A stretch of DNA of 64,000 nucleotides, taken from Proteles cristata cristata (lineage: Eukaryota > Chordata > Mammalia > Carnivora > Hyaenidae). How positions within the stretch are numbered: position 1 is the first letter of the stretch; each line of letters starts with the position of its first letter. The position numbers and the translations under genes are program-made. Below are positions 38,901 through 52,900 of the stretch, in pieces. The stretch spans positions 1,798,001-1,862,000 of the forward strand of contig JAESUZ010004136.1 in NCBI GenBank assembly GCA_017311185.1, in the 5' to 3' direction. The notes under the pieces were generated by a model, which was not told the origin of the DNA, did no database searches, and was given only the letters and a program-made list of their open reading frames with translations.

Positions 38901-41900
38901 TCTTCCTCGGACCTCAGAGCCGTTCATTTTCCGTTTCTGACTTCGTTCTCTACTGTCAATGGCTTATTATTCTAATCTCTGCTTCTCATCTGCTCCTATC
39001 TAGGCCTGATACTTTTTGCCCTCCCCTCTCCTCCCCTTCCTTCCTCCCCCTGCCCTCCCCTCCTTTCTTCCCCTCCCTTCTCTTCCTGTCTTTCCTTTCC
39101 TCCTTAGGCTTCTCGGCCTCACCTCTACTGCACAGAGAGCTCCTTGAGAATAAGAACGTAGGCTGATTTAAGTCATTTCTCTTTTCATCCCCAGTCTTTA
39201 GCCAAGTGCTTGACTGGCATAATAGGCCTTCATGCTTATTCAAGAGAACAGAAATCTGAACTTTTACAGGAAAAGGTTATATTTGACGAGGCCCACCCAT
39301 ATAAGCTGTGTGTCTTGATCATATTGTTGCCTTCTCTTTGCCTGCGTCCCCTCATCAGTAAAATGGGCGTAACATAGGGTGTTGTGAGGATTAAATAAAT
39401 CAGTACGTGAACAGTCCATGGAGCAATGTCCGGCACGAAGTAAACACTCAGCAAATATTAGTATTGTTGTACAAAACAGCTACAAGGAGGCAAAATCTAC
39501 TCAACCCTTGCAGGGATGTAGAGGAAGGTCCAGAGTCCGATGTGGGAAACACAACCGTCCCCAAAAGCACAGGAGCTGGGTTGAAGTCCATCATTGTAGG
39601 CTCTCTCTGCCTTTCTCCCTCTCTTTCTCTCTCTCCCTCTCTCCGCGTGCGTGGCATCTTATTTACAGATCATTTGGTAGCCTCCTTCACTTTCTTTTGG
39701 TTACTGCCTCACCCACAACTGTAGCATATGTGACTTGGACTTGCCATGGGACAGATCTGGCTCCAATTCCAAGCAAACTTTCAGTTCTGAATGAAGCCCA
39801 ACAACTGTCAAGTGCATATTTGTAAGAGACCATCTTCTCTTCAGTGGCCAGACAAAGCATTGGCTGGCTTTGAGGCAGGTGTCTCCCTTTGGTCTACCCA
39901 GCCATGGCCCTGGGGAAGAATCAGCCTTCTGCCCCCTTGATAAGAGGAGGGTAGGCACTTGTCTGATGAGTGACGGTCACGCATATATTGTACACATCAT
40001 CATCAATCAATGTGGACGTTTCCCTCTGGTGTCTCTGTTACCACGTCAGCTTTAATCTTTGCCAATTCTGCTACTTTTGGCTCTTTTTCACTCTCTTGTT
40101 TTTCCTCCAGCTCCATCTGGTTCTTAATTCTAAAGCTTTTGGGGGGAGAATGGGCAGTGTTTCTGGGTTGAAAGTCATTTTATACACTTGTCAATCTCAA
40201 AATGCTGATTCTCAGACAGCCATGGGTTTTTAACCGCAATATTTAATAGCAAGACTTCTCTGTATTATTTGGAAACACTCATATCTTTATTTCATCCATG
40301 TCTCCTCGTTCTATGGGGACATCCCCTCTACTCTGGCCCCTTTTGCTATCTCCTCACCTACCCTGACATATTGACATTCTCCAGGAATCTTCATTGGCGC
40401 CCTTTCTTACTCTCCATAGTTTTAGCTACTGTTGACATTTACATGCCCCTCTCCTGAGCCCTGCCTTCTCTATCCTGCTGCCTTGTAAACAACGTGTTCC
40501 AAATGAAACTGTTTCCCCCAACTCCCAAACCTCCTTCTCCTCCTCTGTTCCCAGTGCTGATGAATTTTTCATCTTCCCATGCAGTTGCTCAAGCCTTGGG
40601 ATCATTTTCAAGTCCTTCTTCTCCTTTCTCCCCTTCCCTGAAGGAGTCTCAGCCCTATGCGCTAGATGTCTTCAATGGCTCTTAAGTCATTGTTTCCCTT
40701 CATTTTCACCTTTACCTCCCCTCTTCAGGCCTTTGTATTATATCTCAGCATGCTAACCTCCTTCTTGTAAGGACCTCCTGCATTTTGTTTAGCCCTCCAT
40801 AAATCTATCCTCCGTGCTACCGCCCAGAGCTAACTGCCCAAAGGGAAAGGCTGATCGTATTACTCTGCCGCAAACAACCATATCCCATCATCCTCCAGAG
40901 GAAGTCCAAACAGCGATTGTGTATGCATGGCCAAGTCCTACTCTTTTTTCATCCTCTCTATATATTTTGTTTTTGCAAGGCTGGTCAGCACAGGTCAGGT
41001 ATATCTCTTTGGGTCCCCTCCTTTGTGAATTCAAATAATCTCTTATCTATAACCTGAACTCATTGGTGTCTGATTTATTTGTCGTTCTAACTAAGCAATG
41101 GACTACCCGAGACCTGGGACCAAGCTTAAAAAAGCTCTTTTAGTCATCTTTATAGTCATAGAGCCTAGAATGAGATCAGGCACATTGGTGACAGCAAAGA
41201 TACATTTATAGATTAAATATTCACAAGTTATTTCAAATATTGAAGGCTGATGGTTGAAAGGAATGGCAGTTTGACTCCCTGGCAGTATGCCCCGGGAGAA
41301 TAAGTATAAACAAATGGGGGTAATTATTTCTTCTCACACCATTTACAGTCTCCTTCCGGTCTCCGCATATCCTTGCCTCTTACTCCCCACTGAAAGATAA
41401 GCCCTGGTGTGCTCCTGACATTCAAACAGGCTGTTAGCGTAAAGGAGAACATACATTCTGGATTCAGCCAACACTGGCCCTTGGTTTTCTCTTCTATAAA
41501 ATGGAGGTGATGGTTCCCACCTCATAGAGGTGCTGGAAGAGTATGCGAAGCAGTGTTTGTCAAGTGCCTAAACCATTGCCTGACATACTTAAGTGATCGA
41601 TATACGTCCAGTCCCTTTCCCCTCCTTATTCCTGGGTCCACTGGGGAGATAGGTTGGTCATAATTGTGTTGCCCTGTTGTCTACCTTTTTGTAAGCCCGT
41701 CTTGTCTCGTTCCTATTAGAACTTTGGATCCCTGAAGATAGAGTAAAACATTTCAACTCTACTCATCTGATAATGTCATAGAGAATGTGTAATGTTGACA
41801 AACAGTTACTGAGAGATACTGACAAAGAATGATGAGGCATCTAGAACCACAAAGTGGCTAAAGTCTTGAAAGGAAGAGAAGGGACAGCAAGTAACCAAAT

Positions 41901-44900
41901 CGGTTATGTGTGAGGTGGCCCAACACAGACAGGGAAAGTATGATTTCTCTTTTTCTCCTCATGAGTATTGTCACCATATACCATGTAAATTAAAATCCTT
42001 AAGCAACAGGCTCTCACAGGGTGACCAGCAACTATATTATTTTTCTGTGTGAAGGGTTCAGCTGTTCTCTCCTTCAAGGCAAGACACTCGTAGGAGAGGT
42101 GATTAGTTTTGCCTTTATCCAGCCGCCATCTTGATGCTTTCCTAGGCTTCACTGAAGCCGACAAACGCAATATGCCTTCTAGAGCTTTTCTTTATAGAGA
42201 CCATTCCCCTTACAATAAACACTCACTGTACCTATTTGTAAATGTATCCTAAGCTCTAACTGTAGCGTATTTTTGTATTCAGACCAGGTTTCATAAATAT
42301 TTAAGCTGATTGCACATGAGTTTATTATACACACTTAAAAGTTTATTGCTTTCCCGTCTTTATTTTGTTTCCTTCCAGTGTGTTCATCTCTGGAGTCTTT
42401 TAGAAATTTACAACATATACTTAAGCATTTCTGCTGCTCAGTCTTGATCCTTATCATAACGACTTCCTAAAACATTTTTATTTTTTAAAGAATTTCCCTC
42501 AACTGCTTTTTTTAACCTCATTTGAGCCGTTTTTTCCCCTTCCTCCCAAATCTTGACTAACTTTCAGAAATAGATACTGTTTCTTAATCACATTTAACAT
42601 CTTAATCACGTTTAAATACCTTCTCATCTTCTTGTCTTGAATTTTTTCATTCATTCAGCAAAATCTTATTGTACAAACACTTATCGTACCAGGAGTTGTT
42701 CCCGTGTTAGAGATACAGCAGTGAACAAAAACCTTTTTTATCACAGAACTTACATCCTACCTCGGACACTGACAAATAACAAAATCAGCTACACACACCC
42801 ACACCCACACCCACACACGCATACTTCGAAACCTGGTATACATTGTGTGTCCACCCTATATAACACTCTCTTCTCATCTTTATGGAATAGACTGGGTGGA
42901 ACAAGATACCCAACTGGGATAGATTTCTGGAACATCCTGAGTTTCTTATTTTTATCCCTCATGTGGAATTTTACCAAATACTACCTATATTGTGATCATT
43001 TTTCATATATGAAAATCTTCCTGCCTAAATTGAAACGCCATGTGGGCCAACTTCAGGACTTCCATTTCTCCCACCAGCCTTGCTTTATAATTTATATGTC
43101 TAAATAGTTGATGGAGTCAAAAAAGAGCGAACGATTAAACTTTGAAAACATCAATATACAATTTGGAGCCAGACAAATACTCTTTCTATGTAGCTATCTA
43201 CCTTATCATCCACCTTTGAACATAGAAAATATCCTTATTGTTTTGGATTTCCACAGTTAATCTCCATTTTCTGAGGTAGTTTTGCTAAAGTCTCAGTAAG
43301 AAAGGTAAAAGTTCTGCTACCTTTAATCTCAAATTGATGTTCTTTCTAAGGATGAATTTTACGAGAGTTAATTTTGTACGTTCTGAACAAAACGTAATTT
43401 TGTACGTTCCATATTGATTTAGAAATGAAATTCATTTGGGGCGCCTGGGTCGTTCAGTCAGTTAAGCATCCGACATCAGCTCAGGTCACGATCTCACGGT
43501 TCGTGGGTTCAAGCCCCGTGTCGGGCTTGTGGCTGTCAGCCTGTCAGCGCAAAGCCTGGAGCCTGCTTCAGATTCTGTGTCTCCCTCTCTCTCTCTGAAC
43601 CTCCCCCCCCCTCCCCCGTTCATGCTCTGTCTCTAAAAAATAAATAAATGTTAAGAAAAAAGAAAGAAAGAAAATCCATTTAAGTATTGAAGCTTTTATT
43701 AACACAACCAGGCAGGCTTCATGGGAAAAAGGTCCAAATGAAGTACTTCTATTTATAGCAGCAGGAACTATAGTTCAGGGGCTCCAGTAAATTATCCCTT
43801 TTTAATCACTCAATAGGATTGCCCTCCATGATGTGCTTAGTCCTGCGTGCTGGCTGTCATTTGCTACGTGCCAAATGATTCCTCTCTTGCACCGCAGCAC
43901 ACTCAGAAATACACCTGCTTTGTGTTATAGGTGCTCTGAGTCAAGCTGTCCAATCTTATAAAGCTACCCTGTAACTTTAGGAGCAGGTAAATCTAAATAC
44001 ACTTTTGGCCATTCTAATTGACCTTTGTAGTGGTAGCTCCCAATGTACTAAAATCTTACTGTATGTGTGAACATATTCTATTTGTCTTACAAAAAAATGA
44101 AAGTGTTTAAAATTTTTTTAATGTTATTTATTTTTGAGAGAGAGGGAGCGTGAGCAGGGGAGGGGCAGAGAGAGGGAGACACAGAATCCGAAGCAGGCTC
44201 CAGCCTCTGAGCTGTCAGCACAGAGCCCAACGTGGGGCTTGAACCCATAAACCGTGAGATCATGACCTGAGCCGAACTCGGACGCTTCACCAACTGAGCC
44301 ACCCAGGCACCCCAAGAAAAGTGTTTAGATGATAGAACTGGAAATATTAATTTTTGCTTAGAGATTTTATCATAATATATGGAGAGTGCATAATACACAC
44401 TTAGGCTCGACTTAGCTGCAGTAAATAAAATATTGAATTCGAAAATCCAAAACATTGAGTTTTTATTACGATGATAGAGTTTTGTGTAATTCTCCAAAAG
44501 CCATTAATAAGATTATGTTTTGTATTTCTTCCTCAAAATGAATTAAAGAGATAACTCACATGGCCTTTGGTTGATCCCTCCACCCCCCTTTCACCCTTCG
44601 AGAAATACTTAAGGATATTCCTGCCTCTAATTTATTGCTAGTGGAACAAAATGTTCAATAGTTACAAGTACATAGTTTAGGAGATTCACCTGCCCGGGGC
44701 CCATTTTCTTGGCTATGGGATGGGTGTATATGTGTATGTATGTGTATACATATACATACATATATATGTATGTTTATGTATATACACACACACACAATTA
44801 TGGCTAAGATTTATTATAGTAAAAGATACAACGCAAGAACAGCAGGAAAAAAGTAGACTTAAGCAAAAACTATAGAAGTCATACAGCGATTTCCTCATCC

Positions 44901-47900
44901 CCCCCGCCCCCCAATTCTGTTAGCGTAACATAGGATGCAATTGTCTCGTGAGGTAGTCCTGTCCAAGGAAGCACACCTGACTCATGAGATCCAGAATTCA
45001 TAAAGGTTCAAACTCTAGTTTCCTATCGGGAAATCCCAGTTTGAATGACAGTACATTTCTCTTGGGCCAGAAGGAAGTGGCACAATTTCTCAACCGCTAA
45101 AAGAATCCATCTCGTGTCCTCTCTGGTGAAACTACCCTTTAACAAGAAAGAGGGGGAAGTAAAGGCATTTCCAAGTGAAGGAACACAAAGAATTACATTG
45201 AAAAACTGGTTAACATTCCTGCAGGACAATAAACGGTAACCTCTGGCAATATCTTTTCCATTGACAGAAAGAATTTGCATCTCTGTGAAACAGGTTAGCT
45301 AGCAAATTCTCTAAGGTTGAAACTATTAATTAAGAGTATATTTTAATTAAGCAGTATCTTTACTGTTTATTAAGTACATTTCAGGTTTCTTAAGTGCAGA
45401 ATTAAGTACATTTCTCTAGATAAACTTTAGGTAAGTTTTCACCCCTGCATGGCATGGAAATTCAGTGCTATCCTTATTTTGTTTTGCTTTTTTCCATGTT
45501 TTGGGTAATTTTTCTTTTTTTAAAAATTTTTTAATGTTTATTTATCTTTGAGAGAGAGAGAGAGAAACACTGTGAACAGGAGAGGGGCAGAGAGAGAGAG
45601 GGAGACACAGAATCCGAAGCAGGCTCCAGGCTCTGAGCTGTCAGCACAGAGTTCTACGCGGGGCTCAAACTCACAGACCGTGAGATCATGACCTGAGCCG
45701 GAGTTGGATGCTTAACTGATTGAGCCACCCAAGTGCCCCTGAACATTTATTCCTAATCACCTTCTCTTTTGTCTTCATTTGCTATAGAGGGTAGAAAAGA
45801 AAATACTAAAATTTCCTTATTTCCTTATTTTCTTAAAAATAGTGATCCAAACTCTTTTTACAGAAGGTCTCAGCTGAAGCAAGAGATGATGTAAGACTGG
45901 CTTAGCCTCCCTGAGGAAGCAACCTATCTTTTCCCCAATTCAATAAATGCTTATTACGTACCTACTGTGCACCAAACATCTTGCTAAGCAATTATACAGC
46001 AGACCAATGAATCATTTTCATAATATGGACCAATCAGGCAGTGTTACCCTGAAAGTTAATTTCTCCTACATAATATAGAGATTGTAAAACTCTATCATTG
46101 TCATCGAAAATTTGAAAACTACGTATGCTATGGTCATTGAGCTATAAAATAATCCATTTCTGTGGGGTTCCTTAGATTACTAAGAGCACAGTTAGTGCTG
46201 TTCATTTTGTGACTTTGATTGCTGCTGTTTACTCTCAAAGGAAAGTCCGAGGGAAAAAAGAAGAGGAAAAGGTGAAGGAGGAAGAAGAGGCTTCAACATT
46301 ACCAAAATTGATGGGAGAAGGAAGCCCTGAAAAAGAATGGTACCCTCCCTTTGATCCTGACTTCTGTGTTTACGTGTATGAAGTGACCAAATCCATATTT
46401 CCCATAACCAATATTAAGGAACAGATTGAGGTCCTTGCAAAGTAAGTTAGTTGTCTCTATATATTCATACGCATTTTCAGTTTCTGAGAATTTTTTTTAG
46501 CCAGCTTTCAAGTAACTCCATCACAATAACTGCACCCCACCTCGGACTCTGAAGCAGAAACACAATGAATTGAAAAAATGCTCAATTTCTGTTTTCGGTC
46601 ATATTTCCACCAAGAATTGAAGCCAGGAGCTGGAAATTGCTTAAAGAAAAATGCTTTCGCTTTTGTCATTTTCTCCAGCTAAACCACTGAAGGCATCCTT
46701 CAATGCGATCCTAAGGAATGAATCGAAAGTGTGAAAATTAAATTACTCCGTAGGTAGATGGGGTGCACACAATTTAAAGGAATCGTATTGTGAGTTATTT
46801 GTAGCCTCACAAATTATGTTCTAATACAAACAACCATCACGGATTTTTATGTCCCACATCTGATATTTTGCACTGCACATCGCTCTGCAGGGGGGATGTG
46901 AGCATCCTAAGGGGTGGCAGTTTGGGCAGGCTCGACACTGTGTGTATGCCAGTGGCGCCTTCTTTTTCTTTTTAAAAAGTTTTTTTTTTTTTTTGATGTT
47001 TATTTACTTTTGAGAGAGACAGAGCATGAGCGGGGAAAGGGCAGAGATCAAGGGAGACACAAAATCCGAAGCAGGCTCCAGTCTCGGAGCCATCAACACA
47101 GAGCCCGATGGGGGGCTCCAACTCTTGAACTGTGAGATCATGACCTGAGCTGAAGTCAGATGCTTAACCAAGCGAGCCAGCCAGGCGCCCCTGACGCTGC
47201 CTTCTTAAATTGGGGCATTTAATGTGAGTCCACAAAGCGAAATATGAGAACTTGACGCGGGAGCTGTGAGGGTTAGGAATCACTGCAAGCAGAGGGTGGC
47301 CTCCGTGGCAGGCCCCAACAAGCAGTGAGGTGAGCCACTGGATCCTGCAACAGCTGGAGCCTCCGCGGGTGCTTGTATCCTCTCCAAGTTCAAGTGCATT
47401 GCACTCATCCGACCTGGATGTGACAACTGCAAGAATCAAAAACAGCCGCCAGATCATTGACTTCTCATCAGCCCGACCTGGAAGAGAATCTTTTTGGCTG
47501 CTGAGGGTTTTCGGGTGTCCTTGAAAAGTGATGACTCGAGCGGAACTCTGATTTAGCTCATGTCAGCATTTGCCAAGCGTCTTCATGCTTTCTTCCTATC
47601 AGGAATACTTTTCATCATTCCCAAAAATTGTGGGTTTTTTTTTTTTTTAAACCTGAGCCTGCACCAAGACGGAGATGCTGAGACTTGCCCCTGAGCTGTC
47701 AGCTCCCAGTGTCCATCACAGTACGGACATGTCCATCACTGGCTGGGACGTGTGACAGCTTTCTCCCCAGTGCTTGCTCCTGGTCTTCACCCATGTTCTT
47801 CCTTTCTTGGTTCCACATACAACAAGAGGAAAGTCTTCCTTAAAATGTGCAATTCTGCCTCTTCTCCTAGATGTAGTAGCCTTAGCTGACAGAGGATTTT

Positions 47901-49875
47901 TGTAGATATGTTTACTGACCTCTTCAGGGAGAGCCTCAAATGAAGCTCCACAGGCATATCTGCTCCGCCTCGTCACCCAACTTATTTTCTTTCTGCTCTC
48001 TTCCTCTCACTTTAATGCTACATAAATGCCATCTTTCTCTAAATAAAAAAATATCAAAAAAATATATTTTATTTTCTTATGTTGAGAGAGAGAGAGAGCC
48101 TGAGCAGCGCAGGGGTAGAGAGAGAAGGAGAGAGAGAGAATCCCAAGCAGGCTCCGCACAGTCAGTGCACAGAGCCTGATGTGGGGCTCAAAACCATGAA
48201 CTGAGGGACCATGACCTGACCAGAAAACCAAGAGTCAGACGCTTAACTGACACAGCCACCCAAAATAATAAAATGTCAAAGGAAAAAATTATAAAACTTG
48301 AAAATATTTGGGAATCTAATGGAAAAGTTCCTAATGTGTTCATATTAACTCTGAGTTCAAATTCCTTAAAAGAAGGACCGTGTATGTTAGTACAATGCCT
48401 TGGGATTCTGATGGAAACATTTGTGAATATTTTTTCAAGGGCAAGATAAAATTTGAAAACTATGTTGATAGAAATTTAGTGTGATATTGATTTATTTCTT
48501 CTTATAAATACTGGGAAGATTAGCATTCATTTCTTCCTTTATGCTGAATAAAATTGTTAGAGTTTCACGATGCTCAACGTCTCCTCATCAGGGAAATACA
48601 CGTCCAAACTACACTGAGATACCACCTCTCACCGGTCAGAGTGGCTAAAATGAACAAATCAGGAGACTACAGATGCTGGCGAGGATGTGGAGAAACGGGC
48701 CCCCTCCTACACTGTTGGTGGGAATGTAAACGGGTGCAGCCCCTCTGGAAAACAGTGTGGAGGTTCCTCAGGAAACTAACAATAGAACTCCCCTATGCCC
48801 CAGCAATAGCACTGCTAGGAATTTACCCAAGGGATACAGAAATGCTGATGCATAGGGGCACATGTACCCCAATGTTCATAGCAGCACTCTCCACAATAGC
48901 TAAAACCTGGAAAGAGCCTAAGTGTCCATCAACAGATGAATGGATCAAGAAGATGTGGTTATCTATACCATGGAATACTACATGGCAATGAGAAAGAATG
49001 AAATCTGGCCGTGTGTAGCAACATGGATGGAACTTGAGGGTGTTATGATGAGTGAAATAAGTCAGGCAGAGAAGGATAGATACCATATGTTTCTACTCAT
49101 ATGTGGAAGAAGAGAAACTTAAGAGAGGACCATGGGGGAGGGGAAGGGGAAAAATAGTTAAGGAGAGGGAGGGAGGGAAATCATAAGAGACTCTTAAATA
49201 CTGAGAACAAACCAAGGGTTGAAGTGAGTGGGGGAGAGGGGAAAGTGGGGGATGGGCATGGAGCAGGGCACTTGTGGGGATGAGCACTGGGTGTTATATG
49301 GAAACCAACTTTACAATAAACTATATTTAAAAAAATAGAAAATATTTCAGTTTATATGTGGCAGTTTGAATATAGTAAGCATAATGTTAACTCGCTTATA
49401 GTAAGTTTAAAAAGTAAAACAAATAAAGTCAGAGGAAATACAGTTTTTACACATGCAATTATACATCTAGTTACATTCAAAGCATCCAAAATGAGATATT
49501 AAACTTGATTGATTGATTTGATCTCAATGTAATTGACACAGGTATGTGGCAGAGAAAATGGGTGGTAAAATTTCAAAGGAGAAACTACATGATTTCAGCT
49601 GGGAACTTCATATAAGTGAACTAAAATTTCAACTTAAATCCAATGTTGTACCCATTGGACAGATTAAAAAAGGAATCTTCTACCATCGAGCTTTGCTTTT
49701 CAAGGTATTTAAGATATTTTGTCTCATTTGTCTTTAGGTAAAAATGTTTGTCTTTCTCATAATGCTGTGAGCCACTTGCTAACGCTTAACTGGTTAATAT
49801 TAATAATATTAATCCTGTCATTTAGATTTACTTATTTTTGAGACATATATATGTACACACACACACGCGCTCACG

Positions 49876-49908
<33 letters not shown>

Positions 49909-52900
49909 GTATTTGGTTGACAGACTACCGGAACCATATTCATTCAACATTTATCATACACCTATTGTAGGTCAAGGGCTCTTCTAACATCTGAGAATAT
50001 GGAGGTAGTAAAGTGACAATCCCTGGGGCGCATGGGTAGCTCAGTCGGTTAAGTACCGACTTCGGCTCAGGTCATGATCTCGCCATCCATGAGTTCAAGC
50101 CCTGCGTCAGGCTCTGTGCTGACAGCTTGGAGCCTGAAACCTGCCTCAGATTCTGTGTCTCCCTCTCTCTCCACTCCTCCCCCACTGGCATTCTGTCTCT
50201 CTCTGTCTCTCAAAAATAAATAAACATTAAAAAATAGCGAAAGCCCCTGCATACACATGAGAGCTACACCTATGGGTTCTCGGGTAATGTCAGGGCAAGT
50301 GTCAGGGGAGGAAGCGATATGTAGCCTGAGAATTAGAGGCTACCTAGGATTTTATCAGGTAAAGAAGGAAGACAAGAACATTCTAAACAAAGCAAACATT
50401 TTATATAGGATAACAGGAATGAAAGTCCGTGGTCCGCTTGAGGAATGTAGCATAGTTTGTCTGGAAAAAGAAAAGAAGACGGGTCAGGTGATGCCAATGG
50501 ACCAGGTTATAAAGCACCATGTCAGTTTGCACTTAATCCTAAAATCTGTGAGTGGCCACTGAAAGTTGTTAACGGGAGAGCAGTCACATGATTATAAAGT
50601 TTATTTATTTTTAGAGAGAGTGAGCATTGGGGGAGGGGTAGAAAGAACAGGAGAGGAAGAATCCCAAGCAGGCTCTGCTCCATCAGCATAGATCCCAACT
50701 CAGGGCTTGAACCCGCAAACTGCAAGATCGTGATCCAATCCCAAACCAAGAGAAAGTGGGACGATTAACCAACGGAGCCCCCGTGGTGCTCCCCAATCTT
50801 CCGTATTTTCTTGGATTTCTTGCTCTGTCAAATTCTTCTCTTCTGTCTTAGATCTTTCTCTCTCTGTTTCTCTTTTAAAATCTAAACTTAAGTCTACAAA
50901 ATTTAAAGAGGAAATATAAATCTTTTCTCATAATAGCTACAACTACTCTTGTAGCTCCTATTATCATGACCAGCATCATTTTGAGCTAGGGGCCAGACAC
51001 TTGATTAATGCAATGGTGAAGAGTCTCAAAAATACCAAATGTTGAAATTACTATCCTTGTTTGAAAGCCAAGAAAACTGAACTCAAGGAGAGAGGGGAGT
51101 TACCCAAGGTCAACCAGAGGCACAGCTCAAATCTGAACCCATGCCTATCCGAGTCAAACCTACCATATTGCTTCTCTCTAGATAATTCTCATTCCTGGTC
51201 AAAATTCAGGTCATCTTAGTACCGTGTCCCTTTTTGGCTCATCTCATTCTTCTTCAGGCCACTGCAGTCTTACCTTCGGTCCCTCTCAGTAAGGACCCTA
51301 GGAATCTATTGTCTGTCTTAATTGATATGTCAAAGAATTTGTCATTCATCCCTCTTATTCCTTGACACCACTCTTCTTTAGTAACTTTTGTCCTCTCTTT
51401 CCACCTCATCTAGATCTCCTTTGGTGACCTCTTTCCTCCAACCCTCTTTTAAACATTGGGGTCCCTCAAGGTTCCAATACAGACTCTTCTCCCTTGTCAC
51501 TTTATGTACCTCATATGGTGAGGTCATGCTCTCACGTGGCCTGAAATACTAACTAAATGCCTCAGGTGTCCAGATTCTTCCCTCTGTCCCACAGACCCCT
51601 CCTGATTCCACACTCATTTGACTGTTTACCCTCCATCTTGGCTGTGCCTGAGTGTCTCAGAGGGACTGTATTAGTGTGCTCATCTGCTCTACCAAAATAC
51701 CAAACATGGCGGGACTTAACCAACAAACAGTTATTTCTCACAATTGTAGAGGCCCAGAAGTCTAAGATCGAGGTTGAACAGAGCCAGCGTCTGGTGAGGA
51801 CCCTCTTCCTGGCTTGCAGTGGCCATTTTCTTCCTGTGCCCTCACAGGATGGATGGACAGGGAGCTCTGGTCTCTTCCTCCTCCTACAATCTCGCAGTGA
51901 GGGCTCCATTGTCATGACTTGTTTACTTAAGGAGCCACCTCCCACTACCATCCTGGTGGGGATCAAGGCTCCACATAAGAGTTGGGACGGAGGAGACACA
52001 ACCATTCAGTCTGTAGAATTCTGCCAAACCGGACCCCTTACCCTCACACCTTGGTTGAGTCATGCAGTTCATTATCCTGATCTTACCCACCACTGACATC
52101 CTGACCACCAATACGCTCTAATGAAATCTCTTACCCTGTACCCCCCCTAAGTCGTTCACCCTTCTGAATATTCTTCATCTCCCCCATTTTCTTCCAGCTT
52201 CTTGCCTCCTTTTTGGTTTTGCTTTTCTCCTTAGCAGCCTAGATAAATCACCCCATAGACCTTATAATTTGCTCACTAACTTCCCTCATTTTCTTGACCC
52301 CATCCTTCCTCTCCCCTGCCTTGCCAGCCCACCCTGGGCCAGTCTGATTGCTTGCCATTTCCACTATGATACTCAGGCTGTGGAATAGGACAGGGTGGGA
52401 ATGCCACAGCTAGCTCGACGGTGTCCATCTCAGGTGGACATTTGTGTGGCCTGGCCACTCATTTCCATCTCCTGGTCACAGGCTTCTCTCTTTTTCCTCA
52501 GCAGCTGCAACCCACTTCTGTCTTTCCTCCTACTAACACTTTTCATCTCTACCTCTTCCTCTAAGCAGACAGCCTTGTTTTCCACTTCACAAAGAAACTC
52601 AAGACTTGCCCATGAGAACTCATTCAATTCAGTTGAAGGCAGTATCACCCTAAGGTTAGGAATTTAGACTCTGGAGACAGAATCCCTGCCTTCCACATTA
52701 GGTCACCACTTATTGTGACCTTCCTTGGGAAAATTATCTGATCTTGGTTTTAGTTGCCATAAAATGGGAAATGCAATAGTATCTATTTCACAGGATTATT
52801 GTGATGATCTAGAGGGCCTTGACATGGAGGTAAGAGATCAATAAATTTATTTTGGAAATCATGTTTATTTTGGACTCTCTACCCCACTAGACAATGAGTA

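Larger units (their letters stand above)
38021..46240 (+). other. ARMC3 intron between exons H and I
   Basis: 8.2 kb. Its first 5.4 kb have no SINE at all, only old L2 and MIR remnants and a pyrimidine tract; three SINEs follow. Long frames here (for example 42637-43107) lack coding character. Confidence 0.8.
46442..49541 (+). other. ARMC3 intron between exons I and J
   Basis: 3.1 kb with two reverse SINEs and one 5'-truncated L1. 47193-48040 is unique sequence with no exon signal. Confidence 0.8.

Noticed and set aside
39407..39825. Overlapping 105- and 135-codon frames
   Set aside because: MIR-derived and unique intron sequence with a TC-rich run; no family resemblance.
42637..43107. 156-codon open frame
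   Set aside because: Starts in an L2-like fragment and passes through a CACACC repeat; composition and residues look random.
44087..44497. 136-codon open frame on the - strand
   Set aside because: Translation of a CAN-SINE (recurring G-W-V-A-Q-S-like and L-S-L-S-L-S peptide), as for dozens of similar frames in this window.
51557..52096. 179-codon open frame on the + strand (and 147 codons opposite)
   Set aside because: It runs over an MLT1-type LTR and L2-like sequence, has no recognisable domain and no splice context in the ARMC3 frame.
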